Shown piece after piece: positions 30,269 to 40,616 of a stretch of DNA of 64,000 nt; the stretch's first letter is position 1, and every line of letters begins with the position of its first letter. The stretch covers positions 806,001-870,000 of the forward strand of contig JARGXX010000027.1 in NCBI GenBank assembly GCA_030374765.1. Direction: 5' to 3'. Source of the stretch: Agarophyton chilense. Taxonomy: Eukaryota; Rhodophyta; Florideophyceae; Gracilariales; Gracilariaceae. Below the pieces are notes generated by a model. It saw nothing but the letters and a program-made list of their open reading frames with translations. It did not search any database and was not told the origin of the DNA. Both the position numbers and the translations under genes were made by a program.

Positions 30269-32085
30269 TTGTCTGTAGAAGCAATGGCAGCGCGCTTCTC
30301 GGACATTCCGAATCTTCTTTTCGTATCACAATCTTGTGATTTCCCACTCCACCTTGCGACCATCTCGCTAATCCATCCTTCAAGATTTTATTGTATCCGA
30401 CATCTCGCTATGAGCGACCTTCCGTCTTACGTGGTTAACCCATATATGTGTTATGAAGATCTCGACAACCCTCCGTTTCAGCGGAGTTCTGCGCCGCCTA
30501 GGGGTTCCGCTCCACTCCCCCGAACTGTCTCTTTGCCACAATCGGCTTCCAGTCCTGGTTCTGCATACCTTTCCTCAACAGCAGCTGTCCTGCAACCTGT
30601 GTCCTCTTCCATTCAGAGGTTCCCACATTATGCGGACTTCATCGGCCGAGGCCCCTTGAAGCACTCTGCCTTATACGCGCGAACACCTTGGATTTTCCGT
30701 GCGGCGCTCCGCGACGAAGCTCTGATGAATCATTATGTTGTCGCCGGTCCCCTTCCCGATGGTATCCCATTGCATGCGTTGTTTACAAAAGATTGGTTGA
30801 GCCATTGCGCCGTCCCAAACAATGCGATCAGTCGCTTCGAAAACGAGAGCTCGCTCGAGGCGCGCGAACGATTCACCCGTCTGGTGTAGCAGCGATTACG
30901 CCGCATTATCGGCTCGGTGCCTCTTAATGAGGATTGACAAAGCGATATCTGGTGTGCCAGAACAAATGGCGAGGTCTACTCGTATGTCGAGAACCTAGCG
31001 GCTTTGGATATCCAAAGGTGGCGCGATGTTCGTCGAGTATCCAACGGGGCCCTCTGTTCCGACAGTCCTCCATTACGCGCGGAATTCCGCGATCTCCGCA
31101 AACGGGATAATCCGTATTGAGAATTCCTCCGGTGCGAACGCCGTGCCAGATCTCGACTGGGATACTTGGTTCCATACCAGATGCTCGAAGTGGACCGAAT
31201 TTGGTATAACTCGCGCGTCGGGCGCTACGTGTCTATTCCTCAATACTGGCATGAGATCGAGAGTACTCATGGAAGTCCTATGAAGCTCCCTCCTTCAACC
31301 ACCTACATAGGTTCCTTACTCGCGAATGATCCGTTTTCCGGTTATTGGGTAGTCGTCTACAGTGAATTCATCGCTAAGATGGCCGTGTTCATCTTTGAGA
31401 TGTATGCGAATCATATCGTTTGTGGTATATGAGCCCGATTGCTCGACAACTTGCGAGAGAACTGGATCTGTCGCTCGTCCTGGGCTCACGTGACAATCAC
31501 GAAGAATTTCTGCGCCTCATGAATTTCATTGACCAGATTGACTGGACCCTTGTTCCTTCTGAACATCAGGCTAGAGAACGTCCTCGTCGCGACAATTATC
31601 CATGAAGAACCGGTCCCGGCGGTGACTTTGTCTGGTACGACCCCTGTAATTACCAGCATATCGACGGCGATCACGCCAAAGTTCTGCGGGAAACTCCGCC
31701 AGCAATGCCTCCAACCCAGCCGACTGGTTACATACACGAGCCAATTGCTCAGAGTCCCGACGCACTCGTTGAAAAGATGCAAGAAATCGATTACGACTAA
31801 GAGCCAGAAGAGGTCATCCTCGAGAATCCCGCTTTGGGTGAGAACGACGGCATAGAGCCAGTGGTCCCTGCAGAGATGCAGAGCGCTGTACCTGAGCCTG
31901 TTCGACCCGCAGTGGCTTCCCACGATGCCGAGCTTGACAATCTGAGGCAGTTCCTCGAAGACGATGGGATTTATCCCCACCCTGTTCAAGGAAATCGACA
32001 GCAGATTCTGAATCTCTTGCGCTCCTCGATGGGTATAAACTCTGATAACCTGAACCCCCAACTTTCTTGCTTGAGGACACTGTAA
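30269..32085 (+). other. Antisense reading frame inside Gypsy-2, between the 3' LTR and pol
   Basis: On the strand opposite to gag-pol, a frame opens at 30269 (206 codons to 30889). It continues in the same frame past three stops to 31432 (YSYVENLAALDIQRWRDVRR, then VPYQMLEVDRIWYNSRVGR and PPSTTYIGSLLANDPFSGYW), then in other frames to 32085 (DAELDNLRQFLEDDGI). The N-terminal part is Pro/Ser-rich (RSSAPPRGSAPLPRTVSLPQ), and the rest looks like a folded, aromatic-rich protein. I recognise no domain. It starts 38 bases from the LTR, so an antisense promoter in the LTR could drive it. It may be an accessory gene of the element or an older captured sequence; function unknown. Confidence 0.5.
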
Positions 32086-32365
32086 CAAACAGACTAGCGG
32101 TAGTCTTGAGGTAACAAAATAAAACGCTTTGATCTTCTGCAACTTCTTTGCTTTTTCTTCTTTCTGCGAGGCCTCTTCTCTTCTTGCTTTACTTCTAACT
32201 TCTTGTGGACCTCCACTTCATTCTTCCACCTCCTATAGTTACTTCATACTTCTGTAGGGATCAGATTCGATCAGGTTCTCCTGACACAACCAAACCGACG
32301 AGAGCGTCATCAATAGTGCCTGGGACATCCAGTTTAGCACGTCGGCAGTACGCAAGCACGTGTGC

Positions 32366-32725
32366 TCATGGTAGATTGCGTATGGGCGCCCATGTATCGT
32401 CTTCGGGTTGATACCCATACCAACGCACTTTAAACAGTAAATTGTTGTCCTTTGCATGCCATGTATGATCTAGAATGCGTTCGATGATGTATTCCATCTC
32501 CTCAGTTGCGGAATCCTCAGTCGGGGTGACACTCCTGTCAACAGGTTCCGTAGCGTTCTCTATAGCGTTCGAAATCGTGTCATCACGTTCTGTCGTCTCA
32601 TCCCCATCCGGGGCTCTCGAATCCAGTCGTCTGGTTTCCCTATATCTTTCCGGATTGGCCGGTGCTTCCCACTTCCGTCTCGGTTTTTCCGAACCTCGCG
32701 GCGAAAACGCGACTTTACTTGCCAC
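32366..32725 (-). pseudogene. Gypsy-2 chromodomain
   Basis: An open segment of 119 codons ending in a well-preserved chromodomain: EMEYIIERILDHTWHAKD, then LLFKVRWYGYQPEDDTWAP. The order Y-x-V/I-E-x-I, F-K-V-R-W-x-G-Y and E/D-D-T-W is that of HP1-type chromodomains carried at the integrase C-terminus of chromoviruses, where they bind methylated histone H3. The first part of the segment is acidic linker. The aromatic residues expected for methyl-lysine recognition (Y, W, W) are present. Confidence 0.88.
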
Positions 32726-33633
32726 TGTACGCCTTAGGCTTGCCCCATTGGGCTTCTTCTCTTAAGGATTTCATACGTCCGGATGTTCTGGGGGTCGCCC
32801 CAAATGCTCGTTATCCACCGCAAATGGGTCAGCCGATACAGTCATACTGTCTCCATGTGACGTCTCCACAACTGCGGTGTCCCTTCTGGACTTCTCCATT
32901 TCCTGAGACCTGCGGCGCTCCTCGGGGAGAGTTACGCTCTTCAATCTGTTTTGAAAAATTGGCTTGCTGATCTCAGCTTCGGTTCCTTCTGGTTCTACAA
33001 AAAATGGCCATTCTTTTCTGTCATTAGAACTTCCTGTAGAGCCTTCACGACTTCTCATACGTGAGGTTTCATCCTCAACTTCTTTCGCGTCCACCACCTG
33101 ATCTGAGGGAGAGACTGCAGTTTTCTGCGCGTTTTCAGTGCGTATCACCGTGTTTCCTCCCACTGCTACAGTGCGAGCTATGATTATGTCATGGACGGAT
33201 GCGCCGTTTGTCGCAGAACTGTTTTTCAGCCCTGTAAGTCGGATATATGAACTCTTTTCACCACGTGGCAGTTTTGGAATTATTTGCCCTGCGGTGGTAC
33301 GTCCGCAAGCTCCTTAACATCTGGTGGCTATGATGGCTCCTGCACCTCAATATCTCCACGTGTGGACTCCTCTCGCTGTACGTCAGCTTTTCACTCTGGC
33401 GCAGCAACTACTCGGTCGCGAGAAATGCGCTCCACCTCAGTATTCCTCCGTATTACCACGGGAAATTCGTCGAACTCGACAACTCCATGCGCTCCTGTAG
33501 CGATCGGCACTAACTTATGACGGCGTTTCCGTTTCTTTTCCTCTCCGCTCTTCCGGCTATCTTTCCTTTCCACTCTCACGAAAACTTGTCCTCCGACTCG
33601 GATATCCGGGAGTGCCCGTCGCATTTACGTGTC

Positions 33634-34695
33634 TTAATTACGCTTGTAGCGTGCTTGGGCCTTTCCCATCTCTTTTGCAGCCTGTGTAGTGCGTTTGCGC
33701 AACTCATTCCTCCAGCGTAAATGAAACTGAGCCGGCGTCGGCATTGACTCTTCTTCGGTTCTGTCCGAATATACCTTGATTGGCAAAGCCGCTGGTCGGC
33801 GAGATATTACCAATTCAAAGGGTGTTAGCTTCGTCGCCGAATGCACTTGCGTATTGTACGCGTAGCAAAGCGTTTCTGTATACAGATACCAGTCCTTCGG
33901 GTGCTCTCCGATGTACTGCCGAATGGCGGCGAGTAATGTACGGTTGTACCGTTCCACTTGCCCGTTACATTGCGGATGATACGTCGTGGTGAAGACGTTC
34001 TTAACTCCAAGTATCCTGCATAAATCTTGAAAGAAGCGTGCACAAATTGCTTGCCATTATCTGAGAGCAGAGTATCCGGTGGTCCGTAGTAATAAACCCA
34101 ATAGTGGATAAACGCTCGCGCCTTCACGGAAGCAGTAATCACTTTCAGCGGAACAGTGTTAAACCGCTTACAGAAGCGGTCAGTTATTACCAAAAGGTAC
34201 CTGTTTCCCCGCTTCGAGCAGGGTCAATTCCCCCAAGTATGTCAATACTGACATACTGTAGAGCTGCGATTGCTGGGAACAGGTTCAGTGGCTTCTTCTT
34301 TTTCCAGAGCTTCACTCTATTCCTCGCGCACGTTACGCATATCGTAGCTGTCGCATGACAATCTATTGCCAAAGTTGGCCTATAAAAGTCCCTTCTGAGG
34401 GTTAGACACAGCTTCGTACCTCCTGGACGACCAGACATTTGCGAATAACGTGCCAAATGCAGTACTCTGCTCTTGAGAGCGTGTGGTAACACGATTTGCT
34501 CATTCGATTTAACAATTCGAACAAAGAATCTTCGATCGTCGAGACGAAAAGACACCACCTCCCCCCGTTAAGACGAGACCGGATAGCCGCGCAGAAGGCA
34601 TCTGTGACTTGTTCACGTAATATTTCTTCAGGAGAGATTCGTTCGAGTTGATGTTCTGGATCAGTGCCCGCAGTCTGAGCTACCAGTAATTCCAT
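33634..34695 (-). pseudogene. Gypsy-2 integrase
   Basis: Three open segments give the integrase. The zinc-binding part has LARYSQMSGRPGGTK (the second His of HHCC appears changed to Arg) and CVTCARNR. The core has VSIDILGG (first Asp), PPDTLLSDNGKQFVHA (second Asp) and, after a frameshift near 33960, MERYNRTLLAAIRQYIGEHP with the Glu. LCYAYNTQVHSATKLTPFEL follows as usual. Unlike Gypsy-1 the three acidic residues are kept, but frameshifts near 33960 and 34190 separate them. Confidence 0.9.
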
Positions 34696-34749
34696 TTGAT
34701 AATACTCTTCTTCTAGATTTTCTAGTTCTTCTTCCTTCGTTCTCGAATT

Positions 34750-36966
34750 TTACGTTACCAAACATGGTATCTCATCATCGATTTCCAATTGGGTTTCTCC
34801 CAAGCTCTCGAGTCGTGATAACGCGTCAGCATGTACGTTTGAAGTTCCGTTCTTGTATTTGATTGTGAAATCAAATTCTGAAAGGCACAGACGCCATCGC
34901 ATTAAGCGTCCCGACGGGTCGGTAATCAACATGAGCGATCTGAGGCAAAAATGATAGGTATTGACCGTAAAGTGAGCACCCTGTAAGTAAGGTCTGAGGG
35001 TCTTGAGAGCCCAAACCATAACAAGGCATTCCTTTTCTGAAACAGAGTAGTTCTTTTCTGCATGGGGCAGTGTTCTCGACCAGTATCCAATAGGATGTCG
35101 TCTTCGTGCGTTTGAAAAAGGGCACACGCTATCTGATAATCGCTAGCGTCCGTATCGATGGAGTAAGAAAGATCCGTTTTTGAAAGAGATAACACAGGAG
35201 CTGTGGTCAGCACGTGTTTTAGAATTGCGATAGCTTCCGTTTCGGCTTCTCCGATTTCCTTCAATTGAATGGGTTGTCCCTTCTTCAATAAGGCATGAAG
35301 GGGGTGCAGCGATATGCGAGTAGCGCGGCAAAAATCGTCTGTAGACGTTACAAAGTCCGAGAAAGGATCTCATTTGCGTGTGCGTTCGCGGAGGTTTGAA
35401 CTCACGAATCGCAGCGGTATGCACTTCTTCCATTTCCAGTTTACCTGGCTTTATCCTGTGTCCCAGGTATTTCACTTGGTTCGGAAACCATTCACACTTC
35501 TTGATCTTCAAGGTAATTCCAGTTTGCTGTAACTTCTTGAGGATCCCCTCAACATTCCCGAAATGGTCTTCCATATTCCTACTGAAAAGGATGATGTCAT
35601 CCAAGTAAAAAAGATTTTTTTTCCACTTATACTGTGATAATATTATATCGATAGCACGATAAAAAGTCGTAGGGGCGTTGGTCAAACCAAGTGGTATTCG
35701 CTTAGAGCGATACAGGCCTGCGTGACACGCAAATGTAGTCTTATCTTGGTCCTCTGGGGCGACTGGTATCTGCCAGTATCCCCAATTTGCCTCAAGCGTA
35801 GTAAAAACAATGGCTTCTCCAAGACTATCGATGTATTAATCCATACGCGGTAAGAGGTACGTATCCCTTACAGTTACTGCATTCAGTTTTCTGTAGTCAA
35901 CTCAAAAGCGTAAAAAACTATCTCTTTTGAGAACAAGGACCACTGGAGACGCCCAAGCTGATTGAGCTGGCTCAATGATTCTCTTCTCCAACATGGAGTC
36001 CACGTGTTCTTGCTCGATCTGACGAGTTCGCGGGCCTGCCCGATACGGTAATTGAGCGATTGGTCGTGTACCCGGTACAACGTCAATATGATGTTCTGTA
36101 GCCGTGATTTGGCTATTGTGTCCACTCCACATATGTGAAAACTTCAGCAGCAATCTGCGCAATCCTCCTTTATATTCCTCAGGAACGTGTTCCATCTTCA
36201 CGCCCTCGAGGCCTTCTTCCATCTCTTCTTCAGAGACATTCTCTTCCTTCATGTTCTTCATGTTCTCGACCGCTTCTGTCGCTGGCGACTTCTGCTCGGC
36301 TGTGGGCGTTACTCTTAAGACGTCTGCCGTCATTATGTGTTTCGGTATCACAACTGAAGGGTGTGGCAGCGCCATACCCAAGAGCTGATGCTTATATAAG
36401 CCACGCTCTTCAGAGCCAACATTGCTCACCAATATCCTGAAAGGGATCTTCGGGCTCACCTGTGCAACGGCGTTAGCGACTAGCGATTCACTAGTGTGAT
36501 ACAGTGCCGCGTTATGCTGAATAACGATAAGTCCGCGCTTCTCAGTAACGACTGATACCCATGTTTGACTTTTTGATGGTATCACCGTTAGTTTACACAC
36601 CCGAATCTTTGGAGTTGTTCTGCCCAGTGGGGCTTCGTATTCCAATGACGGTGGTATTTGTGCAAATGAAGCGGATCGCCGCAGAGGTCTGCGCACGATT
36701 GGCACTGTAGATCCATCGTCCAGCTCCACTTCCCGATTCTTCGGACGAATCGATTCGACACACTTGTCACAGTAGTCACAACTCAGCACAACTGGTGCAG
36801 CCAATGTGATACACACAATGAACGTTAACATTAAAACATGATTTCCCAAGCGAACGACCAGCCGTATTGTTCGAATAGACTTTATCCGTCTCTTGTTCGC
36901 ATCCCGGATATCCAGTATCTGTCCCTGTTGTATTCGAACTCGCTCGTCTTCGCGCAATTCAGACAA
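34750..36966 (-). pseudogene. Gypsy-2 reverse transcriptase and RNase H
   Basis: From 36966 leftward: a linker with a hydrophobic stretch (HVLMLTFIVCITLAAPVVL), the entry to reverse transcriptase IIEPAQSAWASPVVLVLK (35960), then VDYRKLNAV, ANWGYWQIPVAPED, LTNAPTTFYRAID and YLDDIILFSRNMEDH (35570, catalytic LDD intact). YLGHRIKPGKLEMEEV and RSFLGLCNVYRRFL follow. RNase H shows YSIDTDASDYQIACALF, then YSVSEKECLVMVWALK and FTIKYKNGTSNVHADALSRL, ending at 34750. There are stops near 35830 and 35900 and frameshifts in the RNase H region. The segment 36100-36750 is the expanded connection after the protease. Confidence 0.92.
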
Positions 36967-37223
36967 CCTGATAAATTCGGGCCTGCACCCGTATCTAATA
37001 CAGCGAGTCTTCGCGAGAACAGCGCTTTAGAAGAGCTGACGTCGGCATAGACCTTATAGTTCCTTCGGGCCATAATCATGACGTGATTCGTCCTCCTATT
37101 TGGGCACACATATCCTCTGCAAGGACGTTTCACAATACAGTCAAACTGTACATAGTTTCCAACATTCGAAGATCTTCCTGGTCTCAGTAGGACCTTCGGT
37201 TTAAATTCCCGGGAGCGAGGCAA
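36882..37223 (-). pseudogene. Gypsy-2 aspartic protease (N-terminal part)
   Basis: The 113-codon frame ends just after LAVLDTGAGPNL, the retropepsin active-site loop with its catalytic Asp, identical in the core to Gypsy-1 (VLDTGAGPNLV). A frameshift then moves the rest of the protease into the next frame (36966 onward). Confidence 0.85.
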
Positions 37224-37285
37224 TGTCGGTATCCCGATCGGTATAATGGGTTTGAATCCACCAAAACCCCTGAGGGCTCCTTCAA

Positions 37286-39457
37286 TTAATTTCCCGATGA
37301 CGCGGTTTTCTCTCTCGACACATCGGCGTTCCTCTGTACTTCTGGGGCTGAACCTAGTGATATTTTAGAGATCTGAGCTCTCGCATGAGTTTTGCGTACC
37401 ATATCCGCAAGTCCCCAAGCTTTGGCCTTCCAATATGATTGTCCCGGTACAATGGCTGTTTCTGGCTCCAGGAGAGCTTCATAGTTCGAGACAACTCGAT
37501 GTATCTGTGTAAAGGACAAAGTGCACTCCGATGACAAATGATGTCTTCCATAGCACTTACAACATATCAGGCCGTCCCTGTTCAACCTCAGCTGTGGCTG
37601 TTCTGTACCACGGGTATCTTTCCAACCAGGCTTCTGAGAAGTACATCCATCCGCCGGCGAGACCATCGGACTTCTTCTGTGAGGGTAACGGCGTGGCTCC
37701 ATAGCCAATTTATCATCTTCCACATGGAAATCAGTTGACGGCAAACCCGTACTAGGCACTGACCCCCCTGGATCATCCAGATAAGTAACTACGTCTTCTT
37801 CAGTATAGCTCCGGCATTATGAGGCGTAAACGTCGAAACGCGTGATTTCTCTGGCGACTCCAGATGCAAAACATTGCCTCGCTTGATAGCGCGTTTTATA
37901 TCCATGTTAGCAACGGGGTATGTCCCTAGAGGACGTGTTCCACCTCCGCGACGAGCGCTAACTGCTTCACCTTCAGCCTGTGCATACTGCACTAATTCCA
38001 GAAAACTGATTCTCGAGTGCTTCTCCCGATGACGGACTACCAATGACTTGATAGTAGGATCGAGACCATCGACAAAAAGTGTCATCTTCTCGTCCGTAGA
38101 ATGGATATTTCCACAGAGTGTAGCTGCATTATTCAGGCTTAAACTGTACACAGCGTCCTTTTCTACAGGCTTCTGGGTAATATCTCTGAGATTCACAATG
38201 GCTTCAAGAATCGCATTAGACGTTGCGTAACTACGCAGCAAATACTGCACGGTTTCGGCCCAGCTGGTGACTAAACCTTCATCGACGGTAAGTGAACCAC
38301 TCACGGCACGGTATTGCTCCAATTCAAATCCAACCAATAAGTGTGGGAAGTGCCAACAATGCTTGACCTGCACTCATCCCCAGCGTGTCGGCTTCGACTA
38401 CAAAGCGACTGAGAAATTCAAATATGAGAATGGGATCCTTCCCAGATAAAGTAAAACCATAGAGGCCAATCTACAAACGCTTAATGTGATATCTCAATTT
38501 GGCTGTCTCGCGACCTGTTCGATTCCCCTTTCGGACCTTGAGCCGATATACACGATAATTCGTAATGTTCTTGTAAAGCGGGTTCATACACGAAAGCGGT
38601 TTCAGATTCTTGTAGGGCGGTCCCTTCTTGAGGGACAGTAGTTAGCTACCAATTCTTTTCTTTCTCGAACGGCGGGTGTCCTCTTCGCTCGAGGTATCAT
38701 TAGAAGATGAACTTCCATTCTCAGGATCGTCCTTATCCGGAATATTGGAATCTGTGTAATCGGAATCATCTCGGTCTCTATCAATGTCATGTCTTCTTGC
38801 GAGTTTTCTCGATTTATTGCGCCTTGAAGATAGATTCTGTACCTTCGACGTCTTCGAATCTTTCTTGCACAACCGCGCATCACCAACAATGAGTCCCACC
38901 TCCTGTACTTCCGGGTGCGCAATTGGCAACGGTGCATTCACCACAGTCTCCAATCGCTCTAAGCGAGGGTTTACACGTGAGAGAACTTCCTCAACAGTAG
39001 CCGGTACAGATGGTAAGGCCCCTGTGGCATTTCATTGCTCTTCTAGCAATTGATTTAGATATTCTCGGATTGTCTAAACAGTCTCGGCCATCCGATTCGT
39101 TTCTGGATTTCGATTCTCCAGAGCCGTGTGCTCTCTTCTTAACGTCTCTAATGACGACTTTAACAATTTAACTTGACCTTCCATCTCCTCCAGACGGAAC
39201 TTCTGCGTTGCAGATTCCGCACGGAGTGTCTGTAATTCAGCTCGCAAGGTTGCCTTTTCCTTGATATCACGTTTAGGTGAGGTAGTAGCCTCTAGAGCGA
39301 TCGTCGTCGGAACCTCCGAAGGTGCAACTGCACTTCCTGTCGATTTCGACTTCTTCTTCGCCTGACGATATAGGCGGTTGCCGACCTCTGAAGAGGTGGC
39401 TAAGCGGGGTGCCGCGGACTCACTTTTATCCGAATCCGGTCGTCTTCTTGTCTGCAT
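37286..39457 (-). pseudogene. Gypsy-2 gag, broken into several frames
   Basis: The first segment (39457-39074) starts MQTRRRPDSDKSES and has a coiled coil (LRAELQTLRAESATQKFRLE). The second (38953-38642) is acidic and Ser/Arg-rich. The third (38373-37789) is capsid-like, with WAETVQYLLRSYATSNAILE followed by MTLFVDGLDPTIKSLVV, the typical retrotransposon gag pattern. The fourth (37759-37286) has the zinc knuckle CCKCYGRHHLSSEC (C-X2-C-X4-H-X4-C intact). Stops and frameshifts separate them. The product would package RNA in virus-like particles. Confidence 0.85.
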
Positions 39458-39820
39458 GGCGGCAACTTATTACTGGCAATCCAGATAACAAATGCGAACG
39501 ACGTAAACCCAATTTCTCAATGAAAACAATACATATATCGCGATCGATAGAACCAATATCGATAACGATAGAAACTTCTAGCAAATAGAACCCACAAACA
39601 GTGAAGATTCACAACTATTATTCGGGTTGACCGACGAACGTTGCGAACGGTTAAATGCGGTTCCAAATATCTACTGAAAATATAGATTCCGTGATGACGG
39701 TTCAAGCTTCAGTCTACTGATCACAGTAACGCACAGGAATTCAACGAGGATCATTCGAACGTGCGAAACACGATATTTCCAGTCCCAGCGACCAATATCC
39801 CACACACAGGTGTACTTCTT

Positions 39821-39838
39821 TCTAAGTCGGGAGACCAA
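39821..39838 (-). other. Gypsy-2 primer binding site candidate
   Basis: On the minus strand, a few bases after the 5' LTR, TTGGTCTCCCGACTTAGA matches the Gypsy-1 site with one mismatch (G for C). The two elements probably use the same tRNA primer; its identity is not resolved. Confidence 0.65.
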
Positions 39839-39842
39839 TTAG

Positions 39843-40616
39843 TATGGTTTTCCACTAAAGACTGTAGACGTCTTTGTGCAGTGCGTATCCACAGAAATAA
39901 CTGCGAAGAGTGGGTGTCGCCTTGCGAGCGACGGTTCTTAGATAAGAAGAGAGTGTGCGGAAAGCAGCCAGGTGTGCCTGGACAATGGGGAAAATACGTG
40001 TATGCAGAAGGCGGATTTCCAGATGCGGCGGTACGTAATGCACAAGAGATTGGCTCGATAAACCTTGTGACAACACAAATAACCAGGTGACAGTAGAGAA
40101 AACAACACATACATACACAGAAAGCTGTAGAAAAAGGGCGGTAAACGCGCAACAGTAGAGGGTATCCTCGGAACAAGAGCTATAGCTCAAAACGGTTAAG
40201 AACTGATTCTATAGGTGCCCCTTTGTGGTAAACCACTTTACGATTTCTAGGACTGACCAAGATGGTGTTTAGGTTCGTTGGTGGTTATTGCTTGGTCTTT
40301 GCCGTCCTCACCTGGGCCTTGCGCCCATTAATATGTCAAGAGGCAAAGCAAGTACTGCACAGTTAGGCATACACGTGGCGTGCCACTACATAACTATCTA
40401 AATAATACCAAATAAAATATTTAGTGATGGCACCTTAAAGTGTACACTAAATACAGTACTTCCTAATTAAATTTCTCCTGTCCCAATCTTTCCATGAAGT
40501 AATTCTTCTCATAACTTCTCGTAGTCCAGTATAGCCCAAGCATTAGCTTATGAATGCCGTATCGCGACTTTGTAGTATTTCGATCGGTCGAACTCAGGTG
40601 CATCTAGGATGCTACA
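39843..40616 (-). repeat. Gypsy-2 5' LTR
   Basis: About 774 bp. On the minus strand the LTR-borne open frame starts at 40176, runs out of the LTR, through the PBS, and ends at 39751 (141 codons). The right flank CGTGG (40617-40621) is the target duplication inside the Copia-2 integrase. Confidence 0.93.

Larger units (their letters stand above)
29455..40616 (-). mobile_element. Gypsy-2, Ty3/gypsy chromovirus (11.2 kb) inserted in Copia-2
   Basis: Direct LTRs of about 775 bp (29455-30231 and 39843-40616) bound the element. Read on its coding (minus) strand the LTR starts TGTAGCATCC (TGGAGCATTC in the 3' copy). The flanking target duplication is imperfect (CGTGC at 29450-29454, CGTGG at 40617-40621). 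A polypurine tract with eight G residues (minus strand, 30232-30243) precedes the 3' LTR, and a PBS candidate follows the 5' LTR (39821-39838). Coding order on the minus strand: gag with CCHC knuckle, protease, reverse transcriptase, RNase H, integrase, chromodomain. A further 2.1 kb before the 3' LTR carries antisense frames. The LTRs are clearly diverged, so it is an old copy with many lesions. Confidence 0.95.
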
